The notes below the pieces were generated by a model. It saw nothing but the letters and a program-made list of their open reading frames with translations. It ran no database searches and was not told where the DNA came from. The translations under genes were made by a program, and so were the position numbers. Shown piece by piece: positions 43,142-53,324 of a DNA stretch of 64,000 nucleotides (position 1 is its first letter; each line of letters opens with the position of its first letter). The stretch comes from Bacteroidota bacterium (GTDB lineage: Bacteria; Bacteroidota; Bacteroidia; Bacteroidales; P3): contig JAFNAQ010000001.1 in the NCBI GenBank assembly GCA_017860275.1, forward strand, positions 1-64,000, in the 5' to 3' direction.

Positions 43142-45163
43142 CTAATGAATTAGATTTACTGAACCACCCTTTTCTATCTTCTCACCATTCGAGTTTACGT
43201 ATTCCAAATAGTAGAAATATGCTCCTGAATTACAAATCTTACCCTTATATGTTCCGTCCCATCCTTCATTTATTGTTGTAGATTCGAATAATATTTGACC
43301 TGCACGAGAAAAAACTTTAAACTTATATGTTCCTGAGCGGAGAAAACTACAAACTGGGTAGAATTTACTATTTGCATTATCGGAAGGCATAAAGGAATTT
43401 GGCACAAATACTAAGCTTTCTTTTATTACCAATGCACGAGAGGACTTAGATATTGCTATCGATCCATCAGGACCAGAGGCTTCTTCATTTGCCTGAACAT
43501 AATAATACGATCTATCTGAGGCAGCAACCAAGGATGATATATTATCCTCATAACCATATATTCCAGAGGTGGAATTTCCAATTAATTGAGATATTCCATC
43601 ATTCACTCTAAAAACATCATAGTTTGAACAAGACCATCCAGAAAAATCATTCCAATTTAAAACATTCACTTCTGCATCTATAGCATCAACCACCAATAGA
43701 ATTGTTTTCACAATATTTGATTTCTTGTAAAGTAGATTACATTCATCTGGTGCATTTAAATAGTAACTATATGTAGTCTTATTTGCAGGAGTTGGGAGTT
43801 TATCGGAATAAGAAAATTCATCCGTTGCTGAATATGGTATTCTTCCAACCTTTACAAAATCTCCCTCTCCTTTGGCTCTATATAAATCATAACCATCCAC
43901 AGGCAAAGAAGAGTCAACATAGAATGATAGATTAACCGAATTATTATTATCAGAAACTATTACAGATCGAATATAATTAAATTCGACTTCCTTAGGTTGA
44001 GATTGTAGTGTACAGACATTATTAGAATTTGATATCTCACCTGTTTCAGATACGGCTTGAATATAAAAACAATTATTCTCTATATATGGATTTACTTGTA
44101 TTATTGTCGATGTAGTGCTTGCACTATATGAAGCGTATTCCGTAAATGGACTTCCATTCTGAGAAGAAAATACTTTGTATGCACGAACACCTCCAGGTAA
44201 ATTATCGTATTTATTCCATGTTAATGTTACTTCTGAAGAACAACTTGGTCTATTATACGACAAAACAATATTAGTATGGGAATCGGTTCTTAGAGATGTA
44301 TTCCAACAAGAATCAAATGCCATTATTGCAAGTGAGTTTAGCTGAGTAACATCACAGGTATTGCAGATATAAGAATTTTGAAGAGCTCCCCAAACAGTAT
44401 CCAAAGCAACACAGGGGTTTCCTGAACATATTACGTAGCCCCATGTATCGATTGATGATGAAGGAATCCAACTGAGATTTATTTTTTGTGAAGCCAAGTC
44501 AACTGAAATAGATTTTACTGTTGGTTCTATAGGATTAGTATTATCCCCTACCATTATATTACTAAGATTTGAAACACTTAAGCAACCATTAATATTAGAT
44601 AATTCAATCTTATAGAAGACGGTATCATAACACATTGGTGAAAAATTATCGGTATAGGTAAGTTGGTCGGTAGAATCTATTAATCCCCAAGTTGTTTCCT
44701 TTGATAAACGTTTATGAATATAATATTTACTTGATTCACTTCCGAGTAGAGACCCTGGCGATGTCCAATTTAGGATAACAGATGTCTGACTATTTAATAT
44801 AAGAGATAAGTAAATAGTTCCAGCAGTAGATTGATTTGTGACTGCACCAGTAGAAGTAACATAATCTGCCCCAACCCTCACAAATACTTGTGCATTATTA
44901 GCATTTTCTGTTGTATAGGTATAAGTATTATCAGTTTGAATAGTGCTATTACCTCTTTGTGTAAATGGACCAGATAATGAGTTAGAAGATTCATATTTAT
45001 ATTCTGTAAAACTTGTCAATGCATTGTCTGTAATTGGATTATATGTAATTGATATAGTCCCATCATCATTTACTTTTATACATTGAATACTTGGAGTTGT
45101 GTTTTGCGAAAATAATACATTCGCAAAAACTATTATAAACAGAAAACTTATATACCTTTTCAT
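43142..45163 (-). CDS. T9SS type B sorting domain protein with fibronectin-like repeats
   Basis: A 673-residue exported protein (signal 1-19, NVLFSQ). The middle contains about five fibronectin-III-like repeats, each with a tryptophan/tyrosine pattern (VILNWTSPGS, INLSWIPSSS, VTLTWNKYDN, SYYLNAPDEC). The end is a type B domain: VFVPNSFMPSDNANSKFYPV, FKVFSRAGQILFES, NEGWDGTYKGK and GAYFYYLEYVNSNGE. Type B cargo is exported by T9SS. Probably a surface adhesion or scaffold protein. Its gene shares a run with the T9SS plug gene. Confidence 0.9.
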   Translation of the reverse strand: MKRYISFLFIIVFANVLFSQNTTPSIQCIKVNDDGTISITYNPITDNALTSFTEYKYESSNSLSGPFTQRGNSTIQTDNTYTYTTENANNAQVFVRVGADYVTSTGAVTNQSTAGTIYLSLILNSQTSVILNWTSPGSLLGSESSKYYIHKRLSKETTWGLIDSTDQLTYTDNFSPMCYDTVFYKIELSNINGCLSVSNLSNIMVGDNTNPIEPTVKSISVDLASQKINLSWIPSSSIDTWGYVICSGNPCVALDTVWGALQNSYICNTCDVTQLNSLAIMAFDSCWNTSLRTDSHTNIVLSYNRPSCSSEVTLTWNKYDNLPGGVRAYKVFSSQNGSPFTEYASYSASTTSTIIQVNPYIENNCFYIQAVSETGEISNSNNVCTLQSQPKEVEFNYIRSVIVSDNNNSVNLSFYVDSSLPVDGYDLYRAKGEGDFVKVGRIPYSATDEFSYSDKLPTPANKTTYSYYLNAPDECNLLYKKSNIVKTILLVVDAIDAEVNVLNWNDFSGWSCSNYDVFRVNDGISQLIGNSTSGIYGYEDNISSLVAASDRSYYYVQANEEASGPDGSIAISKSSRALVIKESLVFVPNSFMPSDNANSKFYPVCSFLRSGTYKFKVFSRAGQILFESTTINEGWDGTYKGKICNSGAYFYYLEYVNSNGEKIEKGGSVNLIH

Positions 45164-45190
45164 AAATATGGAATTTATATAAAAACAAAT

Positions 45191-46513
45191 CTATTGTATA
45201 ATTGTTTCATTTCCTACTCTAATTTCCGACATTGAGTCTTTTGAGAGATAGTTTTTTGCAAGATTAATTATTGTTTCTGAATCAATAGTCTTAATTGTAT
45301 TTATGTATTTTTGATAATAGTCATAATCAAAACCATATTTTAAAAGAGGTCTAAATCTATCAGAAATTTCTAAACTACCGTCCAAACTTCTTAGAGTGGA
45401 ACCTATCATAAAGTTTTTCACTGCATTCAGTTCATCTATTTGAACCAATTCTTTAGAAAAAGAGTCAATCTCTTTATATACTTCATCAATTGCATTTTGA
45501 CACTTATCGGCCTTAACATCTGCTGTAACATAAAACATTCCAATATCCTTATATGAATATAAGGCAGAGCCTATACCATATGTATAACCCTTATCTTCTC
45601 GAATATTTGACATTAATCTTGAACCAAAATAACCACCAAGCAAACAATTTAATACATTTAATCCCATGAAATCATCATGCTTTGATGAAATTGTAGTCTT
45701 ACCTATTCTAATAGAAGCCTGAACAGCTTGTTCTAAATTGATTAGTTTACTAGAGGGCTTTATTGAATCAAAAATAATTGGTTTTAAATCAAAGTTAGTT
45801 TGATTATCCTTGTTATCCCTTTGCCAATCATTCTTGCCAAAATATTTGTTTATTAGGGATAATAATTCTCCATTAATATCTCCAGCAACAATAATAGAAC
45901 ACTCATTTGAATTATAAAACTTATGATAAAAAGCAATTAAATCTTCTCGTGAGAGTTTATCATAATCATCCAAAATACCAATTACCCCAAATGGATGATT
46001 TTCCCCAAATATCATTTCATTAAACTTTATCCTAGATAGATAATCAGTTTTCATCTGATTGACTAAATATTGTTGTTTAAGTTTTTGAATATATATATTT
46101 AGCTCATATTCTGGAAAAATGGCATCCTTAATAATTTCTTCAAACCAAGGTAATAGATTGTCTTGATACTTCTTAAGGAAATAAAAATTAATCGAAGATG
46201 TTTCCTTATCTACTGTCTTTTCAATAAAGGCTCCGTGAAAATCAATAGCATTTGCTATCTCAAATGATTTATGCTTTGAACTACCTTCTGAAATTTGATT
46301 ATTAGTTATTATAGATGAATAAATTTTGTTTTGGTAGATTGTTCCTGCATTACGAAAGAAAAACTCCAACTTAATAACTTCCATATCCTTATTTTCAAAG
46401 GCATATACATCTATTCCATTGTCTAATTTTGAAATTCTTGGACTGAGACTTGGCAATACAATATCTCCATTTAGTAAATCAGATTTTATTTCAAAAGTTT
46501 CTCTATTATTCAT
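45191..46513 (-). CDS. M16 peptidase homologue without the zinc motif
   Basis: A 440-residue M16-fold protein. The expected N-terminal HxxEH site is replaced by NQISEGSSKHKS (about 70-81), so no zinc can bind there. The C-terminal half keeps the substrate-binding Arg/Tyr region NIREDKGYTYGIGSALY (about 297-313). In M16B two-protein enzymes one subunit has HxxEH and the other the R/Y pair, and this matches the second. No partner with HxxEH is in the window. No signal peptide is seen, so it may be cytoplasmic. Start at 46513. Confidence 0.87.
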   Translation of the reverse strand: MNNRETFEIKSDLLNGDIVLPSLSPRISKLDNGIDVYAFENKDMEVIKLEFFFRNAGTIYQNKIYSSIITNNQISEGSSKHKSFEIANAIDFHGAFIEKTVDKETSSINFYFLKKYQDNLLPWFEEIIKDAIFPEYELNIYIQKLKQQYLVNQMKTDYLSRIKFNEMIFGENHPFGVIGILDDYDKLSREDLIAFYHKFYNSNECSIIVAGDINGELLSLINKYFGKNDWQRDNKDNQTNFDLKPIIFDSIKPSSKLINLEQAVQASIRIGKTTISSKHDDFMGLNVLNCLLGGYFGSRLMSNIREDKGYTYGIGSALYSYKDIGMFYVTADVKADKCQNAIDEVYKEIDSFSKELVQIDELNAVKNFMIGSTLRSLDGSLEISDRFRPLLKYGFDYDYYQKYINTIKTIDSETIINLAKNYLSKDSMSEIRVGNETIIQ

Positions 46514-46524
46514 TTAGTATATTA

Positions 46525-48969
46525 TTAAAATTCAAAAGTAAGCTTTGCATTGAGTTGACTTGGAGTTAGGTAATTAGGAACTCCATAATATTTATTATCA
46601 AAATCAGAAATCCACATATATGATATTGTATTTTGGTTTCCAAAAACATTAAACCATTCAACATTCAACCATATCTTCTTGATATGACGCATAAAATTCT
46701 TCTGAGCCCATTTTGAATCTTCGTCTTTTAATCGAAATGTAAATGCAATATCTGCTCTCATATAGTTAGGCATTCTTGAAGTCTGCTGCCAGCGCTCTGA
46801 ATTTGGAGCTCCAAAAGGATAACCTGTTCCGAAGTTAAAATTAAGGTATACTCTAATATATGGCATTGAAGGGATATAGTCATTGAAGCTAACATTCATA
46901 TTGAAGAGTTGGTCGGTAGGGCGAGGAATATATCCATGTCCGTCTCCTTTAATGTCTTCTTTTGTTTGCATAATTGACATAGTAACCCAAGAATCAATGC
47001 CCTCAATAAATTCTCCAAATAGTCTTAAGTCCAATCCCGTTACATAGCCCTTAGAATTATTTTGAGCGGAATACCTTATTCTAACGTTATCAACAGAATA
47101 TGGTATCAAATCCCAAAGATATTTATAATAACTTGCTGCCAAGAATTTAAAGGGGCGATTAAACATTTTAAAATTATAATCGCTTGAAAGAACAAAGTGA
47201 AGCGATTTTTGAGATTTAATATCATAATTAATATCTCCTTCAAAATCCCTATATTCTCTAAAAAATGGAGATTGAGAATAAACACCTGTTGCAAAACGAA
47301 ATAGCCAATCTTTTTTCCAATTAGGCTTCAAAGAGACAGAAGCTCTTGGAGAGAATAACACCTCATCATTAAATGACCAGTATTGAGAACGAGCACCCGT
47401 ATTTAGATACCATGTACCTATCTCTTTTTCCCAATTCCACTGTCTTTGTATATATGCAGAAATACGTGAAGAGTTTATCTCATTATTCGATTTAAAAATA
47501 TTTTGCAACATAGGCGAAGCAGGAAGGTTAGTATCTCCTGGAATATCAGGATTAGTCCCTACGGTTGTCCCCGATGAGTCGACCATCTTCCATTCATTCA
47601 TCTTATCTTGAATTCTCTCTAATTGATATTTCGCACCCCAACTTAGAGTTCCATCACTATATATTTTCCTTCCCTTATGTTCAAAATTATATATATTAGC
47701 AACCAAACGATTCCTTGCATGTTCAATATAAGTTCCTATTCCTCTATCGAAACCTGGGTCTTCTTCAGTTGAACCACCTAAGCCAGTTTCATATAACCAG
47801 TATTGACCTTGAATATCGTAGCTCTCTTTCTCATCCGTTGCAAAAAATGAAGTAATAAACTTTAATTGTAAATCCTTAACTGGATTATGAGTAAGCATAA
47901 AAGCACCAAATGCAGATGAGAATCTATCTAATTCTTGTCCATCAAAATAAACCTTTAGTTTTAAAACCTCATAAACATTTCCAAAAGAAGTCTCTCTTGT
48001 TCTAGGAATAAATTGATATTTATTGTCTGATATATTACCTAAGAATGCTAGTTCTGTCTTTTCATTTAAATCATAGGTAGTATAAACTTGAAGGTCATTA
48101 AAAACTGGATAATAGCTACCCTCAGTATCCATTGACCCTAGAATATATTTGTTAGTTTTATTTCTATACCCAATTTGATAAGTCATTCTAGAGCCTATTA
48201 ACCCTTCTAAATGAACACTACCTCCCAATAAACTAGCAGATGCACTTCCACTAAATTCTTGTGGTTTTTTATATTTAATATCTAACACAGAAGATAATTT
48301 ATCTCCATACTTCGAATCGAATCCACCAGAGGAAAAAAGAATATCCCCTACCATGTCTGAATTAATGAAACTTAGTCCTTCTTGCTGACCACTACGAATA
48401 AGAAAAGGTCTAAAAATTTCAATGTCATTTACATATACTAAATTTTCATCATAATTCCCCCCTCTAACAGAATATTGTGAAGACAATTCATTATTTGAAC
48501 TAACCCCTTCAAAGGTTTTTACTAATCCTTCAATTCCTGAGCTAGGACCTATAATATTTTTTGCCCACTCTGTTTTTATTCTTGTAATTCCTTCGCTTCT
48601 TGAATTATCTTCCTTTATTTCAATTGCTCCTAATGTAGTATTAGATACAACCAAAGAGAAATCTAAAACCCTATGTTCATTGGGTTTTAATCTCAATTTA
48701 TACAGTTTTGTTGCATAGCCTATATAAGATATAGCTAGTTCAAGTTCTTGATTTGCTGGAACCTCAAAACTATAATTTCCTATACGATTTGTGGTCGTAC
48801 CTATTGGGTTCTTGAGGTTGATGATACCTACATTTACAAGTTCCAAACCAATTTTCTTGTCATCAGTTATACGTCCTGAAATAGTTGCCTTACTTTGAGC
48901 AAAAATATCATTTGCTAAAAAGAAAGAAAAAAATGTGAATATAAATACTATTGTTTTTCTTGTCATCAA
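46525..48969 (-). CDS. TonB-dependent outer-membrane receptor with carboxypeptidase-like domain
   Basis: An 814-residue receptor: signal 1-24, a carboxypeptidase-like regulatory domain (ATISGRITDDKKIGLELVNVGI, about 28-49), a plug with SSQYSVRGGNYDENLVYVNDIEIF (about 162-185) and a beta-barrel. The end is KLTFEF, with the terminal aromatic expected for barrel insertion. There is no SusD-like gene beside it, so it is not a classic glycan-utilisation pair. The cargo is unknown; the neighbouring peptidase genes hint at peptides or a protein-bound cofactor. Confidence 0.92.
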   Translation of the reverse strand: MMTRKTIVFIFTFFSFFLANDIFAQSKATISGRITDDKKIGLELVNVGIINLKNPIGTTTNRIGNYSFEVPANQELELAISYIGYATKLYKLRLKPNEHRVLDFSLVVSNTTLGAIEIKEDNSRSEGITRIKTEWAKNIIGPSSGIEGLVKTFEGVSSNNELSSQYSVRGGNYDENLVYVNDIEIFRPFLIRSGQQEGLSFINSDMVGDILFSSGGFDSKYGDKLSSVLDIKYKKPQEFSGSASASLLGGSVHLEGLIGSRMTYQIGYRNKTNKYILGSMDTEGSYYPVFNDLQVYTTYDLNEKTELAFLGNISDNKYQFIPRTRETSFGNVYEVLKLKVYFDGQELDRFSSAFGAFMLTHNPVKDLQLKFITSFFATDEKESYDIQGQYWLYETGLGGSTEEDPGFDRGIGTYIEHARNRLVANIYNFEHKGRKIYSDGTLSWGAKYQLERIQDKMNEWKMVDSSGTTVGTNPDIPGDTNLPASPMLQNIFKSNNEINSSRISAYIQRQWNWEKEIGTWYLNTGARSQYWSFNDEVLFSPRASVSLKPNWKKDWLFRFATGVYSQSPFFREYRDFEGDINYDIKSQKSLHFVLSSDYNFKMFNRPFKFLAASYYKYLWDLIPYSVDNVRIRYSAQNNSKGYVTGLDLRLFGEFIEGIDSWVTMSIMQTKEDIKGDGHGYIPRPTDQLFNMNVSFNDYIPSMPYIRVYLNFNFGTGYPFGAPNSERWQQTSRMPNYMRADIAFTFRLKDEDSKWAQKNFMRHIKKIWLNVEWFNVFGNQNTISYMWISDFDNKYYGVPNYLTPSQLNAKLTFEF

Positions 48970-48974
48970 GTTAA

Positions 48975-50237
48975 TTATTTTCTTAGATACCCTATTAAAC
49001 TATCGTAGTTATTACCTGGTTTTCGGTAGTAAACGAAAATATTGTATGAATTATTTGCAACCGAATGATTTCCTTCTAAAATTGTTGGTGTAATAATATT
49101 AGAGTTTGAAGCTTTAAACATAATCATATAATCATAGAATCCTTGCTTAAGATATAAATCTAAATAATAGGAATTATGGTCAAAATCATATTTCATTTTA
49201 TTCTGGTCATTACAATACCAATCACTTAACTCTCCCCAAATATAAAAACTTCCATCTAAACGCATATCCATAGGTAAATAGAAATGAACCCAAGCATAAT
49301 CGGATTCTAATTCATTATTATATGCTCTTTCATTTCTAATATAATAATACCCATTCAAGTCACCAACTGTTGAATATGGGAGCTTAGAACGATCCTTATC
49401 TGGAATTAATCTAACATGATTTTCATTATTAGAAAAATCAATATTACTAACATTCTTAGAACGTGACCTTAGGGAAGAGAAATCAAAATTTCTAAACTCA
49501 TTTCCTGCATCAAAAATATTTTGAGGATTGAAGGAGTATTCTATCTCTGTTGACTTAATCTGCCTCTGTTTAAGGAGAGAAATATTATCTCTATTCCCAT
49601 TTTGTTGAACAAAAACCTTAATATATCGACTTGGGTCAGCAAAAGACATATTCGATGTAGGTTTTACAAAGACATCTATCTCCTGCTTTGTTTTTTGTTC
49701 CGAAGGATTACGTCCCATCATTAGGTCTGCTCTAATATATGCTTCATCTTCAACAACCATAAACCTACGAACCATAACAACCTTATCAGTATTATCATCC
49801 TCGTATACCTTAATCACATAATTGCCTGAAACCTTAAAACTCATCATTGAGTTAGGAAAGCTTTGGGAATAATGAACAAAACGTTGAATAGTATTAAAGG
49901 AATTTGAGAAATTCTCAATATAACCTGACTCAAAACCTTGAATATATTCCTGTGGTTGAAGCTCGCTCTGAGTCCAATTGGCATTACAATGAATTATTGT
50001 ATAGTTATAGCGTTTTGTTTGCTCCTCTAATTCATCAAAGCTCAGTTTAATTTTCTGAGATGAACCCAAGCGAAGAATAGGCATTGTAAAGTCCGTACCC
50101 TCTACTTCTAATTTCACACTCTTAATCACAGGACTATAGACCTTCTCTTGCCAATAATCCTGCGAAAAAGAGTGAAAAGCTAAAAGTGAAAAGTTAATAG
50201 TGAGAATTAGTGTTATATATGAAAAAAACTTATTCAT
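48975..50237 (-). CDS. T9SS plug-type protein (DUF5103 family)
   Basis: A 420-residue exported protein (signal about 1-24). Features such as WQEKVYSPVIKSVKLEVEG, YNYTIIHCNANWTQSELQPQEYIQG, FKVSGNYVIKVYEDD, IRADLMMGRNPSEQKTKQEID and the C-terminal YIWGELSDWYCNDQNKMKYD identify the DUF5103/T9SS_plug family. Family members seal the periplasmic side of the SprA/Sov translocon when no cargo passes. It overlaps the M24 peptidase gene by 8 nt, so translation is coupled. Confidence 0.88.
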   Translation of the reverse strand: MNKFFSYITLILTINFSLLAFHSFSQDYWQEKVYSPVIKSVKLEVEGTDFTMPILRLGSSQKIKLSFDELEEQTKRYNYTIIHCNANWTQSELQPQEYIQGFESGYIENFSNSFNTIQRFVHYSQSFPNSMMSFKVSGNYVIKVYEDDNTDKVVMVRRFMVVEDEAYIRADLMMGRNPSEQKTKQEIDVFVKPTSNMSFADPSRYIKVFVQQNGNRDNISLLKQRQIKSTEIEYSFNPQNIFDAGNEFRNFDFSSLRSRSKNVSNIDFSNNENHVRLIPDKDRSKLPYSTVGDLNGYYYIRNERAYNNELESDYAWVHFYLPMDMRLDGSFYIWGELSDWYCNDQNKMKYDFDHNSYYLDLYLKQGFYDYMIMFKASNSNIITPTILEGNHSVANNSYNIFVYYRKPGNNYDSLIGYLRK

Positions 50238-51621
50238 TCATTAATTCTTCTATTTCCTTAACAGTCTTTGGAATAGGAGTTCCTAAGACCCTATATCCCT
50301 TTTCTGTAACTAAAATATCATCTTCAATTCTAATACCCCCAAAATCTTTATAAGATTCCAATTCTTTATAGTTTACAAAGTCGGTAAATTTCTTTTCAGC
50401 TTTGAATTTGTCTATTAGAGCTGGAATAAAATAGCATCCTGGTTCATCTGTTAGAACATATCCTGGTTGAAGCTCTTTTCCTAAACGAAGAGAACGAAGC
50501 CCAAATTGAGTTGAACGAGTATATTTTTCGTCATAACCAACATTATCTTCCCCAAATCCTTCCATATCGTGAACATCCATTCCCATCATATGACCAAGTC
50601 CATGAGGCATAAATAATCCCATTGCACCCTCTTTAACAGCCTCATTAATATCTCCCTTCATAAGACCAATAGCCTTAAGTCCCTCTCCAAGGGTAGTAAC
50701 AGCCTTCAAATGAACATCTCTATATGGTATACCTGGTGCAATCATCTTAATTGCCTGAAGGTTTGCATTTAATACAGCTTCATAAATTCCTTTTTGTCTT
50801 GGGTCGAATTTTCCTCCACAAGGTACTGTTCTAGTAATATCTGAACAATATCCACTTGGAGTCTCACATCCTGCATCAGAAACCAACATTCTGCCTTTTT
50901 TAAGTTTAAGGCTATGGTCATGTCCGTGTAGGATTTCTCCATGTGTAGTTAAGATAATTGGGAAAGAAACAGGACCACCACCCGATAGTGCTAGACCTTC
51001 CATCTTACCAGCTATCTCATATTCGTATGTACCGATATTTGCAGCCATCTTCATCATAGTTGTATGCATAATATAAGCTGTATCGATAGCTTTCTCAATC
51101 TCATCAACCTCTTCAATAGACTTCACTGAACGTTGTTTTACAATAGCCTTAATAAGAGTTTTTGAAGCAAATTTATTTACATGATCTTTCTTTATATGCA
51201 AGAGCATTGATAATAAATTAGTATTTTCTGCCCTATATGCTGGCGTGAAATGAATCTTACGTCCTTTAGCAATAGCATCTTCTAAAAGCTTAATTAAATC
51301 GGCATGTGAACCAGAGTTTTTCACTCCTATCTCATTTGCTCTTTCTCTAATTGAAGCAACAGGACCAGTCCAAATAATATCATCAATTGAAACATCCTCT
51401 CCAAAAAGATAATCATCACCTGTTTCTGCATCAATAACTCCAGCAAGTGAAGGAAGGTTAAACTCAAAGAAATAACGAAAAGTACTATCTTGACGGAAGG
51501 TATAAATATTTGCAGGGTAATTAAATGCTGAATCTCCATTACCAAGAATCAATATCAAGCCTTTTTGAACATCTTTAGCTAACTGCTTACGACGTTTTGT
51601 ATATGTGCTTTTACTAAACAT
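50230..51621 (-). CDS. pepP: Aminopeptidase P family M24 peptidase
   Basis: A 463-residue cytoplasmic Xaa-Pro aminopeptidase-type enzyme. The creatinase-like N-terminal domain is followed by the pita-bread catalytic domain with all metal ligands: LVSDAGCETPSGYCSDITRT (two Asp, about 248-267), PHGLGHMMGMDVHD (His, about 333), LTDEPGCYF (Glu) and GIRIEDDILVTEKG (Glu, about 434). It probably removes N-terminal residues before proline. It sits 12 nt after pepD, and both suit a peptide-degrading metabolism. Confidence 0.94.
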   Translation of the reverse strand: MFSKSTYTKRRKQLAKDVQKGLILILGNGDSAFNYPANIYTFRQDSTFRYFFEFNLPSLAGVIDAETGDDYLFGEDVSIDDIIWTGPVASIRERANEIGVKNSGSHADLIKLLEDAIAKGRKIHFTPAYRAENTNLLSMLLHIKKDHVNKFASKTLIKAIVKQRSVKSIEEVDEIEKAIDTAYIMHTTMMKMAANIGTYEYEIAGKMEGLALSGGGPVSFPIILTTHGEILHGHDHSLKLKKGRMLVSDAGCETPSGYCSDITRTVPCGGKFDPRQKGIYEAVLNANLQAIKMIAPGIPYRDVHLKAVTTLGEGLKAIGLMKGDINEAVKEGAMGLFMPHGLGHMMGMDVHDMEGFGEDNVGYDEKYTRSTQFGLRSLRLGKELQPGYVLTDEPGCYFIPALIDKFKAEKKFTDFVNYKELESYKDFGGIRIEDDILVTEKGYRVLGTPIPKTVKEIEELMNE

Positions 51622-51633
51622 AATCTTTTAGTG

Positions 51634-53082
51634 TTAAAGGTTTTTTAAAATATCTAATGTATGAGCCCAAAACATTTCTACTGTTTTTATCTCTAATCTC
51701 TCCTCTGGCGAGTGAACACCACGAAGTGTTGGACCATAAGAAATCATATCCATCTCAGGATATTTCTCTCCAATTAATCCACATTCTAATCCAGCGTGTA
51801 TCGCTCTAACTACTGGAGTCTTTCCGAATAGTCTCTCATAGCTCTCTTTTGCAATCTTAAGAATTTTTGAGTCTGGGTTTGGAGCCCAACCTGGGTAACC
51901 ATCACCATGGCTTACATCTGCACCTGCCAAAAGGAAGCAAGCAGCATTCTTATCACAAGCAGCCTCTTTTGCACTCTCAAGCGATGAACGTTGCGATGTT
52001 GCAATAACAAAGCAATCGTCAACCATCTTTATTGAAGCAAGATTTGTTGATGTTTCAACAAAGTTTGGTATCTCACGGCTCATTGCAAGAACTCCATGAG
52101 GAAGTGCATAGATTAGATTTAATAAATTGTCTTGAGAAAGAAAATCTATAACAAATTCTGGGTTCTCTGTTAGGTTGATTGAAACCTCCATATTTGGTTC
52201 TGTTGAACGAAACTCAAACTTCACATCTTTTGCAAACTTATTCACAATTGCAACACAATCATCAGCCTCTTCTTTCGAAACAACAATAACAGCCTTAGCC
52301 TCTCTTGCTATAGCATTTCTTAGGTTTCCACCCTCAAAGCCAGCCAAGCACATATCCATCTCCCTATCCAATGTCCAAAGAACACGGTTAAGAACCTTGT
52401 TTGCATTTGCTAAGCCTTTGTTAATATCGTCTCCTGAGTGACCTCCCTTAAGACCTTTAACTGTAATCTTAAAGGCAGTACCTTCTGGAGTTTCTTCTTT
52501 TTCGAAAGGAAGTTTTCCTAAAGTATCTTTTCCACCTGCGCAACCAATAAAGATTTCTCCTTCATCCTCAGAGTCTAAATTCAATAATATTCTACTCTTT
52601 AGAACCTCTGAGCTCAACGCCTCAGCTCCAGAGAGACCTGTTTCTTCATCAACAGTAAACAAGCACTCAATTGCACCATGCTCAATATCATCACTATCAA
52701 GTATTGCAAGCTGTGTTGCAACACCAATACCATCATCAGCACCAAGGGTAGTTCCTTTAGCCTTTAACCAACCATCCTCAACAAAGGTTTCAATAGCATC
52801 CTTTTCAAAATCAAAGACCTTATCACTATTCTTTTCACAAACCATATCCATATGAGATTGAAGACAAACCGAAGGCTTTGCTTCCATACCCTTAGTTGCA
52901 GGCTTGCGAATAATAACATTACCTATATCATCACGTAAGGTTTCAAGTCCTCTCTTTGTACCCCAATCCATCAAATAAGCCGTCATTTTTTCCTCTTTCT
53001 TCGAAGGACGAGGAATCTCTAATATCTCTGCAAAATACTTAAATACCTTTTCAGGTTTCAATAAATTCAATTCTTCTTTCAT
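51634..53082 (-). CDS. pepD: Aminoacyl-histidine dipeptidase (peptidase D, M20C)
   Basis: A 482-residue cytoplasmic dipeptidase that splits dipeptides such as carnosine-type substrates. Zinc ligands of M20C are in VCLQSHMDMVCEKNS (His, about 79), TTLGADDGIGVATQ (Asp, about 116), FTVDEETGLSGAEAL (Glu-Glu, about 145) and HAGLECGLIGEKYPEMDMISYGPT (about 434). The insert GGHSGDDINKGLANANK is typical. It is the first gene of the eight-gene run and has a clear promoter. Confidence 0.95.
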   Translation of the reverse strand: MKEELNLLKPEKVFKYFAEILEIPRPSKKEEKMTAYLMDWGTKRGLETLRDDIGNVIIRKPATKGMEAKPSVCLQSHMDMVCEKNSDKVFDFEKDAIETFVEDGWLKAKGTTLGADDGIGVATQLAILDSDDIEHGAIECLFTVDEETGLSGAEALSSEVLKSRILLNLDSEDEGEIFIGCAGGKDTLGKLPFEKEETPEGTAFKITVKGLKGGHSGDDINKGLANANKVLNRVLWTLDREMDMCLAGFEGGNLRNAIAREAKAVIVVSKEEADDCVAIVNKFAKDVKFEFRSTEPNMEVSINLTENPEFVIDFLSQDNLLNLIYALPHGVLAMSREIPNFVETSTNLASIKMVDDCFVIATSQRSSLESAKEAACDKNAACFLLAGADVSHGDGYPGWAPNPDSKILKIAKESYERLFGKTPVVRAIHAGLECGLIGEKYPEMDMISYGPTLRGVHSPEERLEIKTVEMFWAHTLDILKNL

Positions 53083-53124
53083 AATATATCAATATTAAAA
53101 ATTTGTTTCTAAATAAATAACAGC

Positions 53125-53155
53125 CAAAGGTAAGAATTATTTCACTTTTCACAAA
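53125..53155 (-). promoter_or_regulatory. Promoter of the pepD-EFR1 run
   Basis: On the minus strand TTTG (complement of 53152-53155), 19 nt, then TACCTTTG (complement of 53125-53132): a near-perfect Bacteroidota promoter, 43 nt before the pepD start. Confidence 0.75.
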
Positions 53156-53272
53156 AGAAAATAATAAATATCATAAACAGATATGGTATTTCGATTGTTA
53201 GTTATATAAAAGATAAATACAAATGGATTAAAAAATCTTCTTAAATATCTAGGTTTCACATCGATTATGTAT

Positions 53273-53280
53273 TATATTTG
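53273..53280 (+). promoter_or_regulatory. -7 element of the T9SS type A gene
   Basis: TATATTTG followed by CATC, 44 nt before the ATG at 53325. The -33 box is indistinct. The rest of the 53083-53324 gap is plain AT-rich sequence. Confidence 0.5.
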
Positions 53281-53324
53281 CATCTGTAATTGAATGTTTA
53301 GTAAAAACAAATATCCATAGAATT

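Noticed and set aside
46525-48969. A SusC-type receptor of a polysaccharide utilisation locus.
   Set aside because: No SusD-like gene, glycan hydrolase or sensor adjoins; neighbours are peptidases and T9SS genes.
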